A stretch of 64,000 nucleotides of DNA, from positions 626,412,310-626,476,309 of the forward strand of contig NC_133666.1 of assembly GCF_037893015.1 (NCBI RefSeq), read 5' to 3'. Positions 62,394 to 64,000 of the stretch are shown in pieces. Source of the DNA: Macrotis lagotis (lineage: Eukaryota; Chordata; Mammalia; Peramelemorphia; Peramelidae). Below the pieces are notes generated by a model. The model saw nothing but the letters and a program-made list of their open reading frames with translations. It was not told the origin of the DNA and did no database searches. Every line of letters begins with the position of its first letter. Within the stretch, counting starts at the first letter, position 1. The position numbers were made by a program, and so were the translations under genes.

Positions 62394-64000
62394 GATGAAC
62401 TGGGAGTACAAAGTATGATGGATTTCCCAACCTAGAAACCCAAAAAACTTTAAAAGGAGAGAAGGGGGTAGTAGGAGGTAACAAGACCTGGTTATGAGAT
62501 GCCAGCCTCCTGCAATCTGAGCAAGGAAAACCTTTTCACTTCCATTTGAATTGTCCTGGGAAGATTCTGAAGATCATCTGGAGGATAAGGTACTGGCTAC
62601 CAAGGTCCTTTCTTAAACTTAACTGCTAAGCATTCAAACTCTACTACAGAACATAACTCTGATAGACTGGACACATTGTTTGAGTGCCAAACATGTTTGC
62701 TGAAAAGACTATTTTATTATTTGTGTAAATAGTAAAGCAGTCACTCACATGATAGTCAAAAGAAGTGATACAAGGACTTCAAGGTCTCTAAAGAACTTTG
62801 GAATCAATTCCAAAGACACACAGTTGGTAAGTATCAGAGACATGTCCAACCCAGGTCTTTGGAACTCCAACACTCTATCCATTGCTCTGGTTTGCTTTCC
62901 TAGGGATAAATGTATTTATGGGTAGGGTCAATGGACATTGTAATTCTGAGCAAAAATGTTTATCTATTATTCTTGGCATTAGAATTGTCAATACTGATGG
63001 AGAAATAAAACAGAAACAAATGATAACTTTCCAGCAAGGTAACTGTGGGCAAGTCCTTTATACTCTCTGAACTTCAGTTTTCTCTTCAGTTGAACAAACA
63101 TATATTAAAAACTCACTTTGTGCCAAGCATGCTAGCTTCTAAGAATACCAAGATGAAAGTCATCCTCTACAAAATAAGCAGCTCAGAATAAATGATCTTC
63201 AAAGTCCATTTATACTCAAAATTCTATACTATTATGAAGGGAAAAGAAGAGACTCAGAGTGTTAAGAAATGCAGGGGTTTCCCTCTCAATCCAGTTCATC
63301 CTATAATGAAATTTGGGTCTAAATTTTAAAATTTATTTAAATTTAATTTAATTTCTAAGGAGAAAGTCAATCTTTCTTGTTGCTAATCCTGTCCTATAGG
63401 ATAGATCCTGATTTGTTCAGACTGTTTGCAATAATTGAATCCAATAACTCCACATATTAAGCATCTCTCCTATATAAAATATTGAGAATACAAAGATGTG
63501 GAGCCATAACTAGGATAGGGTGACTGAGGTTTGGCAGTAAGGTGCTAAAATTTATAGGGTGCAAAATTTAGACATGCTTTCACTTCTCCAGCAGATAGAA
63601 TCATTTGGTCGTATTTAGACAGTAAGGATCAATTTTAAAAAAGTATTATCTGGTTTCACTGAAATAGGAAACTCAGGTGAAGAAAATTCCCTTACCAAGG
63701 CAGATTGATCTTTTTAACTTTGTAACTTGTAACTTGGTATTGGTCTTAGAGAATTTTCCTGGAACACTAAGATATTAAGAGACTTGCCCAGGGTCACATA
63801 ACAACACTGTGTCAGACACACTCAGTTCTTGGTTTTGATGCCAGCTCTCTAGTCACTAAATCATGCTTCTTCTCAGCTAGTAACAAGAATGATTAGTTAA
63901 AATATCAAAGTACCAAATGGTGCTGCCCACTCCTACCACCCCATGCTTCAACTGCTCCCCACCCATCCCAGCCCTATTCATTCCCTGTCCTTGGCAAATG
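62394..64000. other. no gene seen; MIR scraps
   Basis: Reversed MIR-like text near 63770-63870 ('acttgcccagggtcacataa') and a short piece near 63020-63090. No exon of a further gene could be framed before the edge. Confidence 0.45.

Noticed and set aside
1..64000. CRISPR arrays, operons, phage or integron systems
   Set aside because: Introns, SINEs, LINEs and a CpG island show vertebrate nuclear DNA; no regularly spaced direct repeats of the CRISPR kind were seen.

Overview
The window is AT-rich, CpG-poor vertebrate DNA packed with tRNA-derived SINEs, L1/HAL1-like, L2 and CR1/L3 LINE remnants and MIRs. The most frequent SINE has a head reading like 'ggcggctaggtggcgcagtgg', a core 'cttaataattacctagctg' and an A tail after 'ccttgcaaaaacc'. 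That family is typical of marsupials. My guess is an Australian marsupial, perhaps a dasyurid; the species assignment is weak. Nothing bacterial, viral or CRISPR-like was seen.

Only two genes can be supported. (1) At the left edge a CpG island (about 150-1360) holds the first coding exon of DOCK6 on the minus strand (627-670). It encodes MAASERRAFAHKIN plus a split Arg codon and a GT donor; the rest of the gene runs off the left edge. (2) On the plus strand, seven in-phase coding exons between 38975 and 56081 encode a complete 243-residue tetraspanin. I call it TSPAN16 because it lies head-to-head with DOCK6, as I recall for human 19p13.2, and because its large extracellular loop looks like the TSPAN16/TSPAN1 pair. 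All six introns are phase 0 with GT..AG ends, and a poly(A) signal lies 92 bases after the stop.

Layout: 1-1360 DOCK6 promoter and exon; 1361-38880 intergenic, almost wall-to-wall repeats with three short non-repeat blocks worth a look (8.88-9.06 kb CpG-rich; 34.63-35.15 kb possible upstream TSPAN16 promoter/5' exon; 37.3-37.6 kb); 38883-56195 TSPAN16, with repeats filling introns 3 and 6; 56196-64000 downstream intergenic, with no recognised exon.

Repeat shorthand: SINE-A is the family above; SINE-B is an older, longer SINE with the core 'actgcctcacatccaggac' and a 'ggcatcacctccctgatgtc' tail; SINE-C is a SINE whose minus copies read 'gatgaggaaactgaggca'. 'Old dispersed repeat' is an unnamed family starting 'caataaacatttattaag' and containing 'gagcttacattcta'. 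Repeat boundaries are by eye and good to about 10-30 bases unless target-site duplications (TSDs) are given. Family names come from memory, not from a library search.
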